A DNA stretch of 64,000 bases from Sulfurimonas sp. RIFOXYD12_FULL_33_39 (GCA_001829785.1 MICF01000001.1:1-64000), one strand, 5' to 3'. Counted from the stretch's first letter, positions 35,413-44,304 are shown. Made by a program: numbers and translations. Notes: generated from the letters alone by a model not told the origin.

Positions 35413-37245
35413 ATGATACAACTCACAAATATCTCAAAAAATTTCGGCAAACAAGAGCTTTTTAGTAATCTAAACTTTAAGCTAAACTCAGGCAACAAAG
35501 TAGGTCTAGTAGGTCGCAACGGAAGTGGAAAGTCAACGCTTTTTAAGCTTATTTTAGGCGAAGAAACACCCGATAGCGGAGAAGTAATTATCCCTCGCGG
35601 ATATAAAATAGGCGCGCTTAAGCAGTATCTTGAGTTTAGCGAGGAAACGCTTAGAGAAGAAGCAGCGCTGGCACTTGAAGAAGATATGAAATATGATATT
35701 TACAGAGTCGAGAAGATTCTCTTTGGTCTCGGATTTACACAAGAGGATTTGGAGAAGAGTCCTCTTTCATTTTCAGGCGGATATCAAATAAGAATAAACC
35801 TTGCAAAGCTTTTGGTGACAGAGCCGAATCTACTTCTTTTGGATGAGCCTACAAACTACCTTGATATTCTATCTCTTAGATGGCTGAAAACTTTTTTAAA
35901 AGCTTTTGAAGGAGAGATTATTTTAATTACTCACGATAGAGATTTTATGGATGCCGTCACTACTCATACAATGGGAATAGTGAGAAAAAATCTAAGAATA
36001 ATTCAAGGAGATACCCATAAATATTACGAGCAGCTTCAAGCCAATGACGAACTTTACGAAAAACAAAAAATTGCACAGGATAAAAAAGTAAAAGAGCTTG
36101 AAGATTTTATCGCCCGCAACAAAGCGCGTGCTTCAACGGCAGCTCTTGCTCAGTCAAAAGTAAAACAACTTGAAAAGATGGATTTGCTTGATGATTTGGG
36201 ATATGACTCGACTTTGAAATTTAATTTTAACTACAAAGAGACACCTGCTAAAGTTTTGCTTGACGTTAAAAATCTAAGCTTTGGCTATACGCCTGAAAAT
36301 ATTCTTTTTAAGGATATCTCTTTTGTACTGCAAAAAGGCGAACGCGTAGGTATTATAGGTAAAAACGGTAAGGGTAAATCAACTCTTTTAAACAATATCG
36401 CAGGAGAGCTAAAGCCGCTTAGCGGAGATATTCACATGCACCCAAGCACCGCTTTTGCACACTTTGGTCAAACAAACATTGCAAGGCTGCATCCAAGCAG
36501 TACAGTGCTTGATGAAATTCACTCGGCAAACACAAAACTATCGGCTCAAACCATACGTGCTATTGCGGGTTCTATGATGTTTAGCGGAGACAGTGCAGAC
36601 AAAAAAGTATCTCTTCTATCAGGTGGAGAAAAAAGCCGTGTAATGCTCGGTCAGATTTTAGCTCGCGATGTAAATCTTCTCTTTTTGGATGAGCCTACAA
36701 ATCACTTAGACATGGACTCAATCGAAGCTCTAACCGTAGCAATTCAAGATTTTCAAGGCTCGGTTATCATTGTAACCCACTCCGAAGAGCTTCTTCGCCG
36801 TACATGTGACAGGCTTATCATCTTTACAAGAAACGGTGCCGAATATTTTGACGGCGGATATGACCTCTTTTTAGAAAAAATGGGCTGGGAAGAGGAAGAC
36901 GGCGAGGAAAAAGTTAAACAAAAACCAAAGACTTCATTCAAAGACAATAAAAAACTAAAAGCCGATTTAATCAGAGAAAAAAGCAAGCTTACCTCACCTA
37001 TGAAGAAAAAGATAGAGAAACTTGAAGCTTCTATTATCAAATCAGAAGAGCTTTTAGCCTCTCATCAAAAAAAATTGCTTGACGCTTCAAGCAAAGGAGA
37101 CAGCTTTAAAATAATAGAGTTTTCAAAACTTGTCTCATTAGAGCAAAAAGAGGTTGAGAAGATGTTTGAGCTTTTGGAGATTATACAAAATGAGTTTGAC
37201 GAAATTACAAATGATTACGACAAAAAAATTGCGGATTTTGAATAA
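35413..37245 (+). CDS. ABC-F family ATPase (Uup/YheS-like)
   Basis: A 610-residue soluble protein with two ABC ATPase domains and no membrane segment. Walker A motifs GRNGSGKST (residue 35) and GKNGKGKST (residue 317), signatures LSFSGGYQIR and LLSGGEKSR, and two LLFLDEPTN-type Walker B boxes are complete. A helical linker near residues 200-260 and a basic coiled-coil C-terminus (residues 500-610) are typical of ABC-F proteins, which act on the ribosome. Which subfamily it belongs to cannot be decided by eye. Confidence 0.93.
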   Translation: MIQLTNISKNFGKQELFSNLNFKLNSGNKVGLVGRNGSGKSTLFKLILGEETPDSGEVIIPRGYKIGALKQYLEFSEETLREEAALALEEDMKYDIYRVEKILFGLGFTQEDLEKSPLSFSGGYQIRINLAKLLVTEPNLLLLDEPTNYLDILSLRWLKTFLKAFEGEIILITHDRDFMDAVTTHTMGIVRKNLRIIQGDTHKYYEQLQANDELYEKQKIAQDKKVKELEDFIARNKARASTAALAQSKVKQLEKMDLLDDLGYDSTLKFNFNYKETPAKVLLDVKNLSFGYTPENILFKDISFVLQKGERVGIIGKNGKGKSTLLNNIAGELKPLSGDIHMHPSTAFAHFGQTNIARLHPSSTVLDEIHSANTKLSAQTIRAIAGSMMFSGDSADKKVSLLSGGEKSRVMLGQILARDVNLLFLDEPTNHLDMDSIEALTVAIQDFQGSVIIVTHSEELLRRTCDRLIIFTRNGAEYFDGGYDLFLEKMGWEEEDGEEKVKQKPKTSFKDNKKLKADLIREKSKLTSPMKKKIEKLEASIIKSEELLASHQKKLLDASSKGDSFKIIEFSKLVSLEQKEVEKMFELLEIIQNEFDEITNDYDKKIADFE

Positions 37246-37262
37246 TAAAAACAGCAGTGTAG

Positions 37263-37775
37263 TTAACTATACTCCTCTATCTTTCCAAATATATCTACAT
37301 GTGTAAGATAGAGTCTTAAATCAAACTCTACTTGATGGTAAGAGGGCTGCATATACTCACAAAGTTTATAAAAAGCTTTGTTATGCTCTTTTTCTTTAAA
37401 GTGGGCAAGTTCATGCACTACTATCATCTCTAAAAATTCCAAAGGCACATTTTTAAACATAGAAGCTATACGGATTTCATTTTTGCTCTTTAGTTTGCCG
37501 CCTTGCACCCTTGAGATAAAATGATGAGTTCCCAAAGCATTGTGAATAACGTTTATTTTTCCGTCATATACCACTTTGCTAAGCGAAGGGGCATTTTTTA
37601 TATGGGCATTTTTTAATTCGTTCACATAATTAAAGAGTGTTTTGTCCGTTTTTTTATCATGTGAAGAGGGGTATTTTTTAAGAATATGCTCTGCTAGTTT
37701 TTTCTCTTTTATCAGCTCTAGCACCTGCTTTTTTATACCCTCAGGATAATGCTTTATATATTTTAAAGAATCCAC
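37263..37775 (-). CDS. YgjP-like zinc metallopeptidase (DUF45)
   Basis: A 170-residue protein with the HELAHFKEKEHNKAFYKL motif near residue 128, where HExxH plus the downstream histidine bind zinc. It belongs to the DUF45/WLM/YgjP group; family function is unclear though a peptidase role is assumed. The start is GTG at 37775, overlapping dbpA by 13 bases; no strong ribosome site is seen, so translational coupling is likely. Confidence 0.85.
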   Translation of the reverse strand: MDSLKYIKHYPEGIKKQVLELIKEKKLAEHILKKYPSSHDKKTDKTLFNYVNELKNAHIKNAPSLSKVVYDGKINVIHNALGTHHFISRVQGGKLKSKNEIRIASMFKNVPLEFLEMIVVHELAHFKEKEHNKAFYKLCEYMQPSYHQVEFDLRLYLTHVDIFGKIEEYS

Positions 37776-39133
37776 ACAGAGAACTTTTTACCCTTGATTT
37801 TTCCGTTTTTGAGCTTCTCGTAAGCTTCATCTATTTTAGCACTTTTGATTGCCACATAACTCTGTCTGTCGTAAATATCTATCTTACCGATTTGGCTTCC
37901 TTGCAACCCTGCTTCACCCGTAAGTGCGCCTAAAACATCTCCTGCACGAATCTTGTCTTTTTTACCGCCCTCAATAACAAGCGTTATATTCTCTGGTCTC
38001 ATTTCAAAGCCGTTTACGATTTTTAACAAAGATGCATCTTCAAAAAGTGCAGTACCGTTATTATACTCATCTGCATCTCTTGCCTCGTTCGGCTCATAAA
38101 GCGTAAATGCCAATCCTTCGGCTCCAGCGCGTCCTGTTCGTCCGATTCTATGAGTGTAAGTCTCTTCTGAATGAGGGATATCATAGTTGACTACCATTGA
38201 AAGTTCTTTTATGTCAAGCCCTCTTGCCGCCACATCCGTTGCCACTAAAACACAACAGCTTTTGTTGGCAAATTGAACCAGAACGTCGTTTCTGTCATAC
38301 TGTTCCAAATCTCCGTGAATCGCCAAAGCATCTATCTTTTTATCTTGAAGAGTTTTTGCGATTTCATCTGCTTCAACTTTCGTATTGCAAAAAACTATAG
38401 CATTTTGAGGTTTAAAATTACTAAATATCTTTACAAGAGCCGCCGTTTTTTCTCCGTAACCCACCTCGTAAAAACGCTGAATAATTTTGTTTGCGACTTC
38501 GGTAGAGACCGTTTTTATGCTTATAGCATCTTTTTGGATTTTGGCACTTATGTCTAAAATCTCATCGTTGTAAGTAGCCGAAAAAAGAAGTGTTTGTCTC
38601 TCCTTTGGCACAAAACCCAAAACCTCGTTTATCTCCTCGCTAAAGCCCATATCAAGCATTCTATCGGCTTCATCAAGAACAAGAATCTCCATATCGCTAA
38701 GCGATAACGACTCCTTTTTTAGGTGTTTTAAAATTCTACCCGGTGTTCCTACAACTATATGCGCACCGTGAGCAAGTGAGCCTAACTGCGGACCAAAGGC
38801 AGTTCCGCCGCAAAGAGTCAAGATTTTGATATTGTGAATTGAGCGCGCCAACATACGAAGCTCTTTTGCTACCTGGTCGGATAGCTCACGTGTAGGACAG
38901 AGTATAAGCGTCTGAACTCGAAACTTCTTTACATGTAGTCTGTGAAGCACTCCTATACCAAACGCCGCTGTTTTACCGCTCCCCGTTTTTGCCTGAGCTA
39001 TTACGTCTTTGCCCTCTAAAATATGCGGCAAACTCTGAGTTTGTATAGGCGTCATCTCTTTATAGCCTATCTCCTCTAAATTATGGAGCATCTCTTTTGA
39101 GAGAGGAAGTGTTGAAAATTTTACAGCATCCAT
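37763..39133 (-). CDS. dbpA: DbpA-type DEAD-box RNA helicase
   Basis: ATP-dependent RNA helicase of 456 residues for ribosome assembly. The Q motif (PIQTQSLPHIL), motif I AKTGSGKTAAFG near residue 46, DEAD box VLDEADRML near residue 150, SAT and HRIGRTGRAG are all present. The C-terminal 75 residues (IRAGDVLGALTGEAGLQG...VAIKSAKIDEAYEKL) match the DbpA RNA-binding domain that recognises 23S rRNA helix 92. AAGGA lies upstream of the ATG, which overlaps the EAL-HDOD gene by 13 bases. Confidence 0.92.
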   Translation of the reverse strand: MDAVKFSTLPLSKEMLHNLEEIGYKEMTPIQTQSLPHILEGKDVIAQAKTGSGKTAAFGIGVLHRLHVKKFRVQTLILCPTRELSDQVAKELRMLARSIHNIKILTLCGGTAFGPQLGSLAHGAHIVVGTPGRILKHLKKESLSLSDMEILVLDEADRMLDMGFSEEINEVLGFVPKERQTLLFSATYNDEILDISAKIQKDAISIKTVSTEVANKIIQRFYEVGYGEKTAALVKIFSNFKPQNAIVFCNTKVEADEIAKTLQDKKIDALAIHGDLEQYDRNDVLVQFANKSCCVLVATDVAARGLDIKELSMVVNYDIPHSEETYTHRIGRTGRAGAEGLAFTLYEPNEARDADEYNNGTALFEDASLLKIVNGFEMRPENITLVIEGGKKDKIRAGDVLGALTGEAGLQGSQIGKIDIYDRQSYVAIKSAKIDEAYEKLKNGKIKGKKFSVWIL

Positions 39134-40401
39134 GTTGAATCCTTAGTTGAAGATGAAGAGAGTGCATTTTCAAATGCGGTAACTTTTCTCATACTTTCTA
39201 AAAGTAGATTATCAAGCACACCGCTTTGGAGATTATGCTTTTTTTCAAAAAGAGCTACGCTTTTTGTATTAAACTGCTCAACATCTCGAATCAACATGTA
39301 GATTTCTCCTAAAATACCCTCTCCCTTTAAGAGTGCGTTTCGCACTTCGTCTTCTATATTCATACTGTTTAAAATTTTCACAAGAGGCGTACTGAAAATC
39401 GTATCTATCAAGGATAAAACTCCTACAAAATATGCTTTGCCCAGAGTATTGCTCCCCGAGTCGTGTTTTACTTTTTTTAGTATAGAAACCATTAGTTCAG
39501 TACGGTTTTTTATCATAAGCATAATAGGAGACACATCACTCTCTTTTGAAACCGATTTTGCATAAATCATAAGCATAAGCCATTGCGCAAGAGGCTTTCT
39601 ACCTACAAGCGTTAAAACATGGTGTATAGAAGATATAGTGTTTGTAAACTCAAAAGCTCCCGAATTTATATAGCGTAACAGCTGAACTGTCAGTGCATGG
39701 TTTCTCTCAAACTCCGCAGTTATCTCATCTATATTCGTATCTTCCATCAACAGACTGTATAGTCTTAAAATATTTGCTCTTGTCGGGTCATACTTTGTGT
39801 TTTCTAAAATTTTCGGTTTTGAAAAGAAGTAGCCCTGAAATAATACGCATCCGAGAGCTTTAGCGGTATCGTACCTTTTTTCATCCTCTATTTTCGTACC
39901 TATTACCTTGATTCCTCTGGCTTTTATCGTCGTAAGAATACTTTTAGAACTCATATCTTTTACAAAATCCGCATGAAGATTAATTTTTATAAACGATATC
40001 TCATTCCATGCATCTTTATACTTTGTAATCGTGTTTCTATCGATTTTTATCTCATCAAGCGCCAATACGTAGCCTTTTTCTTTTAACTGCTGAAGCCTCT
40101 CAACGACTCTCTGGCTCATCTCTATCTCTTCTAGGAGCGAAAAGATAAAAAATTCACGCGGTATCGTAAAGATGATATCGCTTAGAAGAAATTTTTCGCC
40201 TACTTTAACAAGTGCGCGGCGAGAACCCAAAACCTGATTTGTGCCGAATTTATTTAACAGATTGCTTATTATTGCCGCGGGTATAAAATCATTCTCCCCG
40301 TAACTGTTAGCTTTGTCTTTTTGACTGTATAAAACTTCATAAGAATCAAGATTTCCGCTTATATCAAGAATCGGTTGACGTCCTAAATATATATTATCCA
40401 C
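39121..40401 (-). CDS. EAL-HDOD signalling protein (YuxH-like)
   Basis: A 426-residue protein combining an N-terminal EAL-like domain (YLGRQPILDISGNLDSYEVLYSQ at the start; LALDEIKID near residue 113) and a C-terminal HDOD domain (residues 210-400, LLRYINSGAFEFTNTISSIHHVLTLVG). EAL catalytic residues are largely changed, so it is more likely a c-di-GMP binding or signalling protein than a hydrolase. First gene of the EAL-HDOD, dbpA, ygjP operon; each junction overlaps by 13 bases. Confidence 0.88.
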   Translation of the reverse strand: MDNIYLGRQPILDISGNLDSYEVLYSQKDKANSYGENDFIPAAIISNLLNKFGTNQVLGSRRALVKVGEKFLLSDIIFTIPREFFIFSLLEEIEMSQRVVERLQQLKEKGYVLALDEIKIDRNTITKYKDAWNEISFIKINLHADFVKDMSSKSILTTIKARGIKVIGTKIEDEKRYDTAKALGCVLFQGYFFSKPKILENTKYDPTRANILRLYSLLMEDTNIDEITAEFERNHALTVQLLRYINSGAFEFTNTISSIHHVLTLVGRKPLAQWLMLMIYAKSVSKESDVSPIMLMIKNRTELMVSILKKVKHDSGSNTLGKAYFVGVLSLIDTIFSTPLVKILNSMNIEDEVRNALLKGEGILGEIYMLIRDVEQFNTKSVALFEKKHNLQSGVLDNLLLESMRKVTAFENALSSSSTKDSTWML

Positions 40402-40464
40402 GCAAAATTCCCTTTTTTATAATAATTGAGCAATTGTATTATATTTCTACTTACACTCTGTTTC

Positions 40465-40473
40465 TGCTACAAT
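40465..40473 (+). promoter_or_regulatory. Extended -10 promoter of rmuC
   Basis: TGC-TACAAT is an extended -10 element 27 bases before the rmuC ATG at 40500, with GGAG as ribosome site in between. It supports the shorter start, since the upstream in-frame ATG at 40434 would precede the promoter. Confidence 0.6.
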
Positions 40474-40499
40474 ACATCAATGGTTTTTTTGGAGAATAT

Positions 40500-41729
40500 A
40501 TGGGAATATTTGAGGCTGTTTATGTGATAATAGGGCTATTGTTCGGTGCTTTTGGAGTATGGATTACGACGGTAAAAAGTTTAAAAGATTCGCTTAATAA
40601 AACAATTGAAAAAGCCTCAAGTCTGTTAAATGAAAATGCAGTTTTACATGAACGCATAAACGGCATAAACGAAAAAAATCAAGAGAAATTTGAACTGCTT
40701 GAAAAAAATAAAGAGCAGATGAGACTTGAGTTTAAAGAGCTTGCAGACAAAATACTAGAATCAAATTCACAAAAATTCTCCGCTCAAAACCAAGAAAATA
40801 TAAGCAAGATGATAAACCCGATGAGGGAGCAATTTAACGAGTTTAAAAAGCAGATAGACGATGTTTATATAAAAGAGGCAAAAGAGCGTTCAATGCTTCA
40901 AGCGGAGATAAAAAGCATAAAAGAGATAAATCATCAGATGAGTCAAGATGCAAAAAACCTTACAAAAGCACTAAAGGGCGATAGTAAAAAGCAGGGCGTC
41001 TGGGGAGAGATGATTTTAGAGAGAGTCCTTGAGACATCAGGGCTTAGACCTGGACTTGAGTACAAGCGTGAAGTAACACTCGAACATAACAGCAATAACA
41101 GCCGCTACCGCCCAGATGTTATTGTTCATCTTCCAGATACGAGAGATATTATAATTGACGCAAAAACTTCACTTGTAGCTTACGAACAGTATGTCTCATG
41201 TGAAGATGAAAAAGATAAAGAGCTTTTTGCCATAGAACATGTTGCTTCTATTAAAAAGCATATAAAAGAGCTTAGCGAGAAGGATTATATAAATCTAAAA
41301 GGTATCCAAACACTTGATTTTATCTTTATGTTTGTACCTATAGAGAGTGCGCTGCTTATGGCGATGGAGTATGATTCTACACTGTTTGACCATGCTTTTA
41401 AAAAGAGTGTTATTTTAGTCGGGCCTACGACCTTGATGGTTTCGCTTCGCGCCGTTGAAAACAGCTGGAAATATGAAAAACAGCAGCAAAATGCGCAGGA
41501 GATAGCAAAAAGAGCAGGTCTTTTGTTTGATAAATTTTCAGGTTTTTTAGAGAGCGTAGATAAACTCGGAAAACAGATAACGACCGTTCAAAAAACCTAC
41601 GATGAGACTTTTTCAAAAATGCACTCGGGAGCAGGAAGCATCACAAGCCAGTTTCAAAAACTAGAACAGCTAGGAGCAGCAAGTAGCAAAAAACTCCCTG
41701 AGCATATTATAAGAGCGCTTGAAGATTAA
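40500..41729 (+). CDS. rmuC: DNA recombination protein RmuC
   Basis: A 409-residue RmuC homologue, a predicted nuclease that limits DNA inversions at short repeats. A single N-terminal membrane helix (MGIFEAVYVIIGLLFGAFGVW), then a coiled coil (residues 30-160) and the nuclease-like domain with KQGVWGEMILERVLE near residue 165, RYRPDVIVHLPDTRDIIIDAKTSL near residue 200 (PD-D/ExK-like) and the LMVSLRAVENSW block near 310. The ATG at 40500 has a GGAG site. The last four bases overlap the convergent GMC gene. Confidence 0.93.
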   Translation: MGIFEAVYVIIGLLFGAFGVWITTVKSLKDSLNKTIEKASSLLNENAVLHERINGINEKNQEKFELLEKNKEQMRLEFKELADKILESNSQKFSAQNQENISKMINPMREQFNEFKKQIDDVYIKEAKERSMLQAEIKSIKEINHQMSQDAKNLTKALKGDSKKQGVWGEMILERVLETSGLRPGLEYKREVTLEHNSNNSRYRPDVIVHLPDTRDIIIDAKTSLVAYEQYVSCEDEKDKELFAIEHVASIKKHIKELSEKDYINLKGIQTLDFIFMFVPIESALLMAMEYDSTLFDHAFKKSVILVGPTTLMVSLRAVENSWKYEKQQQNAQEIAKRAGLLFDKFSGFLESVDKLGKQITTVQKTYDETFSKMHSGAGSITSQFQKLEQLGAASSKKLPEHIIRALED

Positions 41730-43384
41730 GACTTTAACTTTTTAAGAATTACATCCGCTACTCTAAAAGAGTTTGCGTATATCGTCCATGTATATGGAAC
41801 ACTCCCGCCTGTGGGCATAAAAGAGGCATCCGTTACATAAAGATTATCCAATTCATGTGCTTTGCAGTTTGAATCAAGTACAGATGTTTTTGGGTCGTCT
41901 CCAAACCTACATCCACCTGCAACTAGATTTGGAGGCGGGTCTGATGAGATATTTACGGAGATTTCAGTCGCTCCCATATCTTTTAAAACGCTCTTTGCTT
42001 TTTCTGATAGATACTCGCCGACTTTTATATCATGCGGATGTCCAAAAAGATTTATTGCCGCCACATTTACACCGTATTTGTCTTTTACGGTTTCATCTAT
42101 CGTTACATTGCAATAATCACTCGGTAGCCAATCATTAAAAATCTCAAATACTATAACTCTTGAAGTTGTGAGATTTTTGTGAATCTTTTCTTGAAGTTTT
42201 GTACCCCAGATAAGATTGCCCTCTTCATCATACATCTCTCTTGCCGTGCGGCTTATAATGTTTGAGTGCTCAAATAAAAAGTCTATCGTTCCGCCTTTAT
42301 ATTTTTTGCCATCTTGCTCATACTCGTACCACTCCTGCAAAGAGCGGTTAAAAAAAAGTCCCGGTTGCATCAACTCTTCTTGCTGTTTTTTAATTAGAGT
42401 CTCAAACCTCATACGTCCTTCTCCGCTTCCCCCTGCCGAGAAGATAAGATTCTTTCCTACTTGAGCATTGTTGTTCGTCAAACCGTTTGGAAAATAGCTG
42501 TTTTTAGAGTTTAAAAGAAGTCTGGAACTCTCTATCGCCTGCGCCGCAACTACAAATATTTTTGCCTCAATTACATGGCTTTTTAACTCTTTATTGTAAT
42601 AATAAGCCTTTGTAACTCTCTTCTCATCACTATCAAGTTTATAGACAAAAGCGTCTGTTATTATTTTTGCATCACATTTTTGAAGTAGAGCGGCTCTGGC
42701 ACTCCCTTTTGCTCCTGTTGAGCATCCGTAGCTTCCGCAAAAATTTGAGTATGAACACCCTTTTCTATTAAGTGCATTATGAGGCAAAATAGCCCGCGGT
42801 GTAGGAATACTCTCGTAACCTAGAGCTTTACATGTAGCGTCAAACCACTTTGCCGCAGAGTTGACTTCAAGCATAGGATGGGGGAAATTTTTTGTTGAAC
42901 GAGGCTCTAAAAATTTATGCTCTACAACATCCCCGGATACTCCGACAACCTTTTCAACTTTTGTATAATAAGACTCCAAATCTTCGTAAGCTATAGGCCA
43001 GTCAGCAATATTTGCACCGTCTATTTTTCCGTATTTGCTCATAAGATTAAAATCATCAGGCTTTAGACGATGAAAATAACCGCTCATCAAATTTGACGAC
43101 CCACCAACCATTGAGCCGTTCCAAAAACTCCAGCCGCTCTCTTCGCCACTGTATCTAGTCGTAACACCATCTTTATCCCGCTCATTTATTACATGTTGTT
43201 CATCTTTTAAAAGAGGAGTAAAAAGTTCTCTTCTACTGACTCCAATCTCATCTTTACTGAAATCTTCCTCTTTATAATTAGCACCTTTTTCCAAAACTAC
43301 TACTTTATATCCGGCGCGTGAGAGTTCATAGGCAATGGGTGCCCCGCCTGCTCCGCTTCCTACTATACAGACGTCATACATCAT
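41726..43384 (-). CDS. GMC-family oxidoreductase
   Basis: A 552-residue FAD oxidoreductase of the glucose-methanol-choline family. CIVGSGAGGAPIAYELSRAGYKVVVLEKG at the start is the FAD site, GGSSNLMSGYFHR near residue 95 the second FAD contact, and the C-terminal TDASFMPTGGSVPYTWTIYANSFRVAD the active-site region. It resembles the large subunit of membrane-bound gluconate/sorbitol-type dehydrogenases that pass electrons to cytochrome c. The ATG overlaps the stop of the gene before it (ATGA), its presumed small subunit with a Tat signal, which could carry it across the membrane. The substrate is not known. Confidence 0.88.
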   Translation of the reverse strand: MMYDVCIVGSGAGGAPIAYELSRAGYKVVVLEKGANYKEEDFSKDEIGVSRRELFTPLLKDEQHVINERDKDGVTTRYSGEESGWSFWNGSMVGGSSNLMSGYFHRLKPDDFNLMSKYGKIDGANIADWPIAYEDLESYYTKVEKVVGVSGDVVEHKFLEPRSTKNFPHPMLEVNSAAKWFDATCKALGYESIPTPRAILPHNALNRKGCSYSNFCGSYGCSTGAKGSARAALLQKCDAKIITDAFVYKLDSDEKRVTKAYYYNKELKSHVIEAKIFVVAAQAIESSRLLLNSKNSYFPNGLTNNNAQVGKNLIFSAGGSGEGRMRFETLIKKQQEELMQPGLFFNRSLQEWYEYEQDGKKYKGGTIDFLFEHSNIISRTAREMYDEEGNLIWGTKLQEKIHKNLTTSRVIVFEIFNDWLPSDYCNVTIDETVKDKYGVNVAAINLFGHPHDIKVGEYLSEKAKSVLKDMGATEISVNISSDPPPNLVAGGCRFGDDPKTSVLDSNCKAHELDNLYVTDASFMPTGGSVPYTWTIYANSFRVADVILKKLKS

Positions 43385-43884
43385 AAAATAGCCTTTGTCG
43401 GTCTTGGAAGTCCTGATGTATGATTTAACCATTTCCAGCCGCTTTGATTTTTATTTCCACCGTAAATCGGGTCGCCGAGCATCGCTTCAAGCAGGTATGT
43501 CATTATTGTTATAATCCAATTCTCGCCCCATCCGTTCTGAGATATCTCTTTGAGTATATTTTGCCGCTCTTTTGCCGAGAGTTTTGTATAGATTTTTTTG
43601 TATTTTTCTACAGATGCTTCATTTAGCCATTTTGCACCGTCTTTGATAAAAGATTTTGTTTTATCTGTAACTCGAGAATGATTAAGAATTGTATAGAGAT
43701 AGTAAGATGCGTTTATATCGCTGCTTTGGGGGGTATGAAGAGTATCTGGAAATAGGTCTTTTTGAACGAGGGCAATTGTCTGCATCGGTGTAACTGCCGC
43801 AAAAAGTTCGCCTGAACATGTTATAAATATAACAGAAGTAAGAAAACTATTTTTTAAAAAAATTCTGCGGGACTTGAAAATCAT
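43381..43884 (-). CDS. Gluconate 2-dehydrogenase subunit 3-like protein with Tat signal
   Basis: A 167-residue exported protein. The N-terminus SRRIFLKNSFLTSVIFITCSGELFAA has a twin-arginine motif (RRxFLK) and a hydrophobic core. The rest resembles the small (gamma) subunit of gluconate 2-dehydrogenase-like enzymes: LVQKDLFPD, LNHSRVTDKTKSFIKDGAKWLNEAS, and MTYLLEAMLGDPIYGGNKNQSGWKWL. It is translationally coupled to the GMC gene and is likely needed for that subunit's folding and export. Confidence 0.85.
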   Translation of the reverse strand: MIFKSRRIFLKNSFLTSVIFITCSGELFAAVTPMQTIALVQKDLFPDTLHTPQSSDINASYYLYTILNHSRVTDKTKSFIKDGAKWLNEASVEKYKKIYTKLSAKERQNILKEISQNGWGENWIITIMTYLLEAMLGDPIYGGNKNQSGWKWLNHTSGLPRPTKAIL

Positions 43885-43928
43885 CTCTTATTATACTTCT
43901 TTTAAAAAATAGTTTTTAAAACAGTCTC

Positions 43929-43957
43929 AAGTTAAAACCCAAAAAGAGTTTTAACTT
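43929..43957 (-). terminator. AT-rich hairpin after the repeat-protein gene
   Basis: AAGTTAAAAC and GTTTTAACTT form a perfect ten-base stem with a nine-base loop, 17 bases after the stop of the minus-strand repeat protein. It can end that transcript and separate it from the GMC pair. The stem is weak because it has few G/C pairs. Confidence 0.45.
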
Positions 43958-43973
43958 TTAATGTTGTTTAATA

Positions 43974-44258
43974 TCAACTGCACTTAGACGGTTTTTTTGA
44001 CATATCCATTTTACCGTCACATTTTGACGATTTGTCCATCATCTTCTTTTCACCGCTACATTTTGCAGATTTATCCATCATATTCATTTTTCCGTCACAC
44101 TTTGAAGATTTGTCCATCATCTTCTTTTCACCGCTACATTTTGCAGATTTTTCTTTCATCTCCATTTTTCCGTCACACTTAGCTAGCAACGACGTAGTAC
44201 CTAAACCCGTAAAAAGTGCTGCACCTAAAAACAAAACCGCCATACTCAACTTTCTCAT
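43974..44258 (-). CDS. Small secreted Cys/Met/Lys-rich protein made of 13-residue repeats
   Basis: A 94-residue protein with a Sec signal peptide (MRKLSMAVLFLGAALFTGLG, cleavage near residue 26). After the signal come five 13-residue repeats alternating between KCDGKM-type and KCSGEKKMM-type units, and a final KCS. Each repeat has one cysteine and one or more methionines, spaced regularly, which suggests binding of soft metal ions in the periplasm. It matches no family I can name with certainty; its makeup recalls small Cys-rich peptides such as HvfA/bufferin precursors, but the EGKCG motif is absent. AAAGGAT precedes the ATG, and a palindromic control region lies upstream. Confidence 0.8.
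   Translation of the reverse strand: MRKLSMAVLFLGAALFTGLGTTSLLAKCDGKMEMKEKSAKCSGEKKMMDKSSKCDGKMNMMDKSAKCSGEKKMMDKSSKCDGKMDMSKKPSKCS
43986..44180 (-). repeat. Five tandem 39-bp coding repeats
   Basis: These 195 bases encode five 13-residue units in the Cys-rich protein. Units 2 and 4 are identical at protein level (KCSGEKKMMDKSS), and units 1, 3 and 5 start KCDGKM, so the effective period is 78 bp. The pattern points to growth by duplication of a two-unit block. Confidence 0.9.
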
Positions 44259-44273
44259 TTTTTATCCTTTAGT

Positions 44274-44304
44274 GTATAAGTTCAAGTTATTATATAACTT
44301 ATAC
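44274..44304 (-). promoter_or_regulatory. Palindromic operator-promoter of the repeat-protein gene
   Basis: GTATAAGTT (44274-44282) and AACTTATAC (44296-44304) form a perfect nine-base inverted repeat. Inside it, AAGTTAT-TAT-ATAACTT (44284-44300) is a second perfect palindrome that contains a TATAAT box read on the minus strand. An operator covering the -10 is typical of repression. The gene thus appears to be controlled separately from the DoxX gene. Confidence 0.6.

Noticed and set aside
40434..40499. Upstream ATG for rmuC
   Set aside because: It lies upstream of the extended -10 box, and the ATG at 40500 has a GGAG site.
43986..44180. CRISPR-like array
   Set aside because: The 39-bp units are contiguous, have no spacers, and keep the reading frame of a signal-peptide protein.
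43997..44182. Plus-strand open frame of 61 codons rich in Ser, Phe and Pro
   Set aside because: It is the antisense of the 39-bp repeats of the Cys-rich gene and has no ribosome site.
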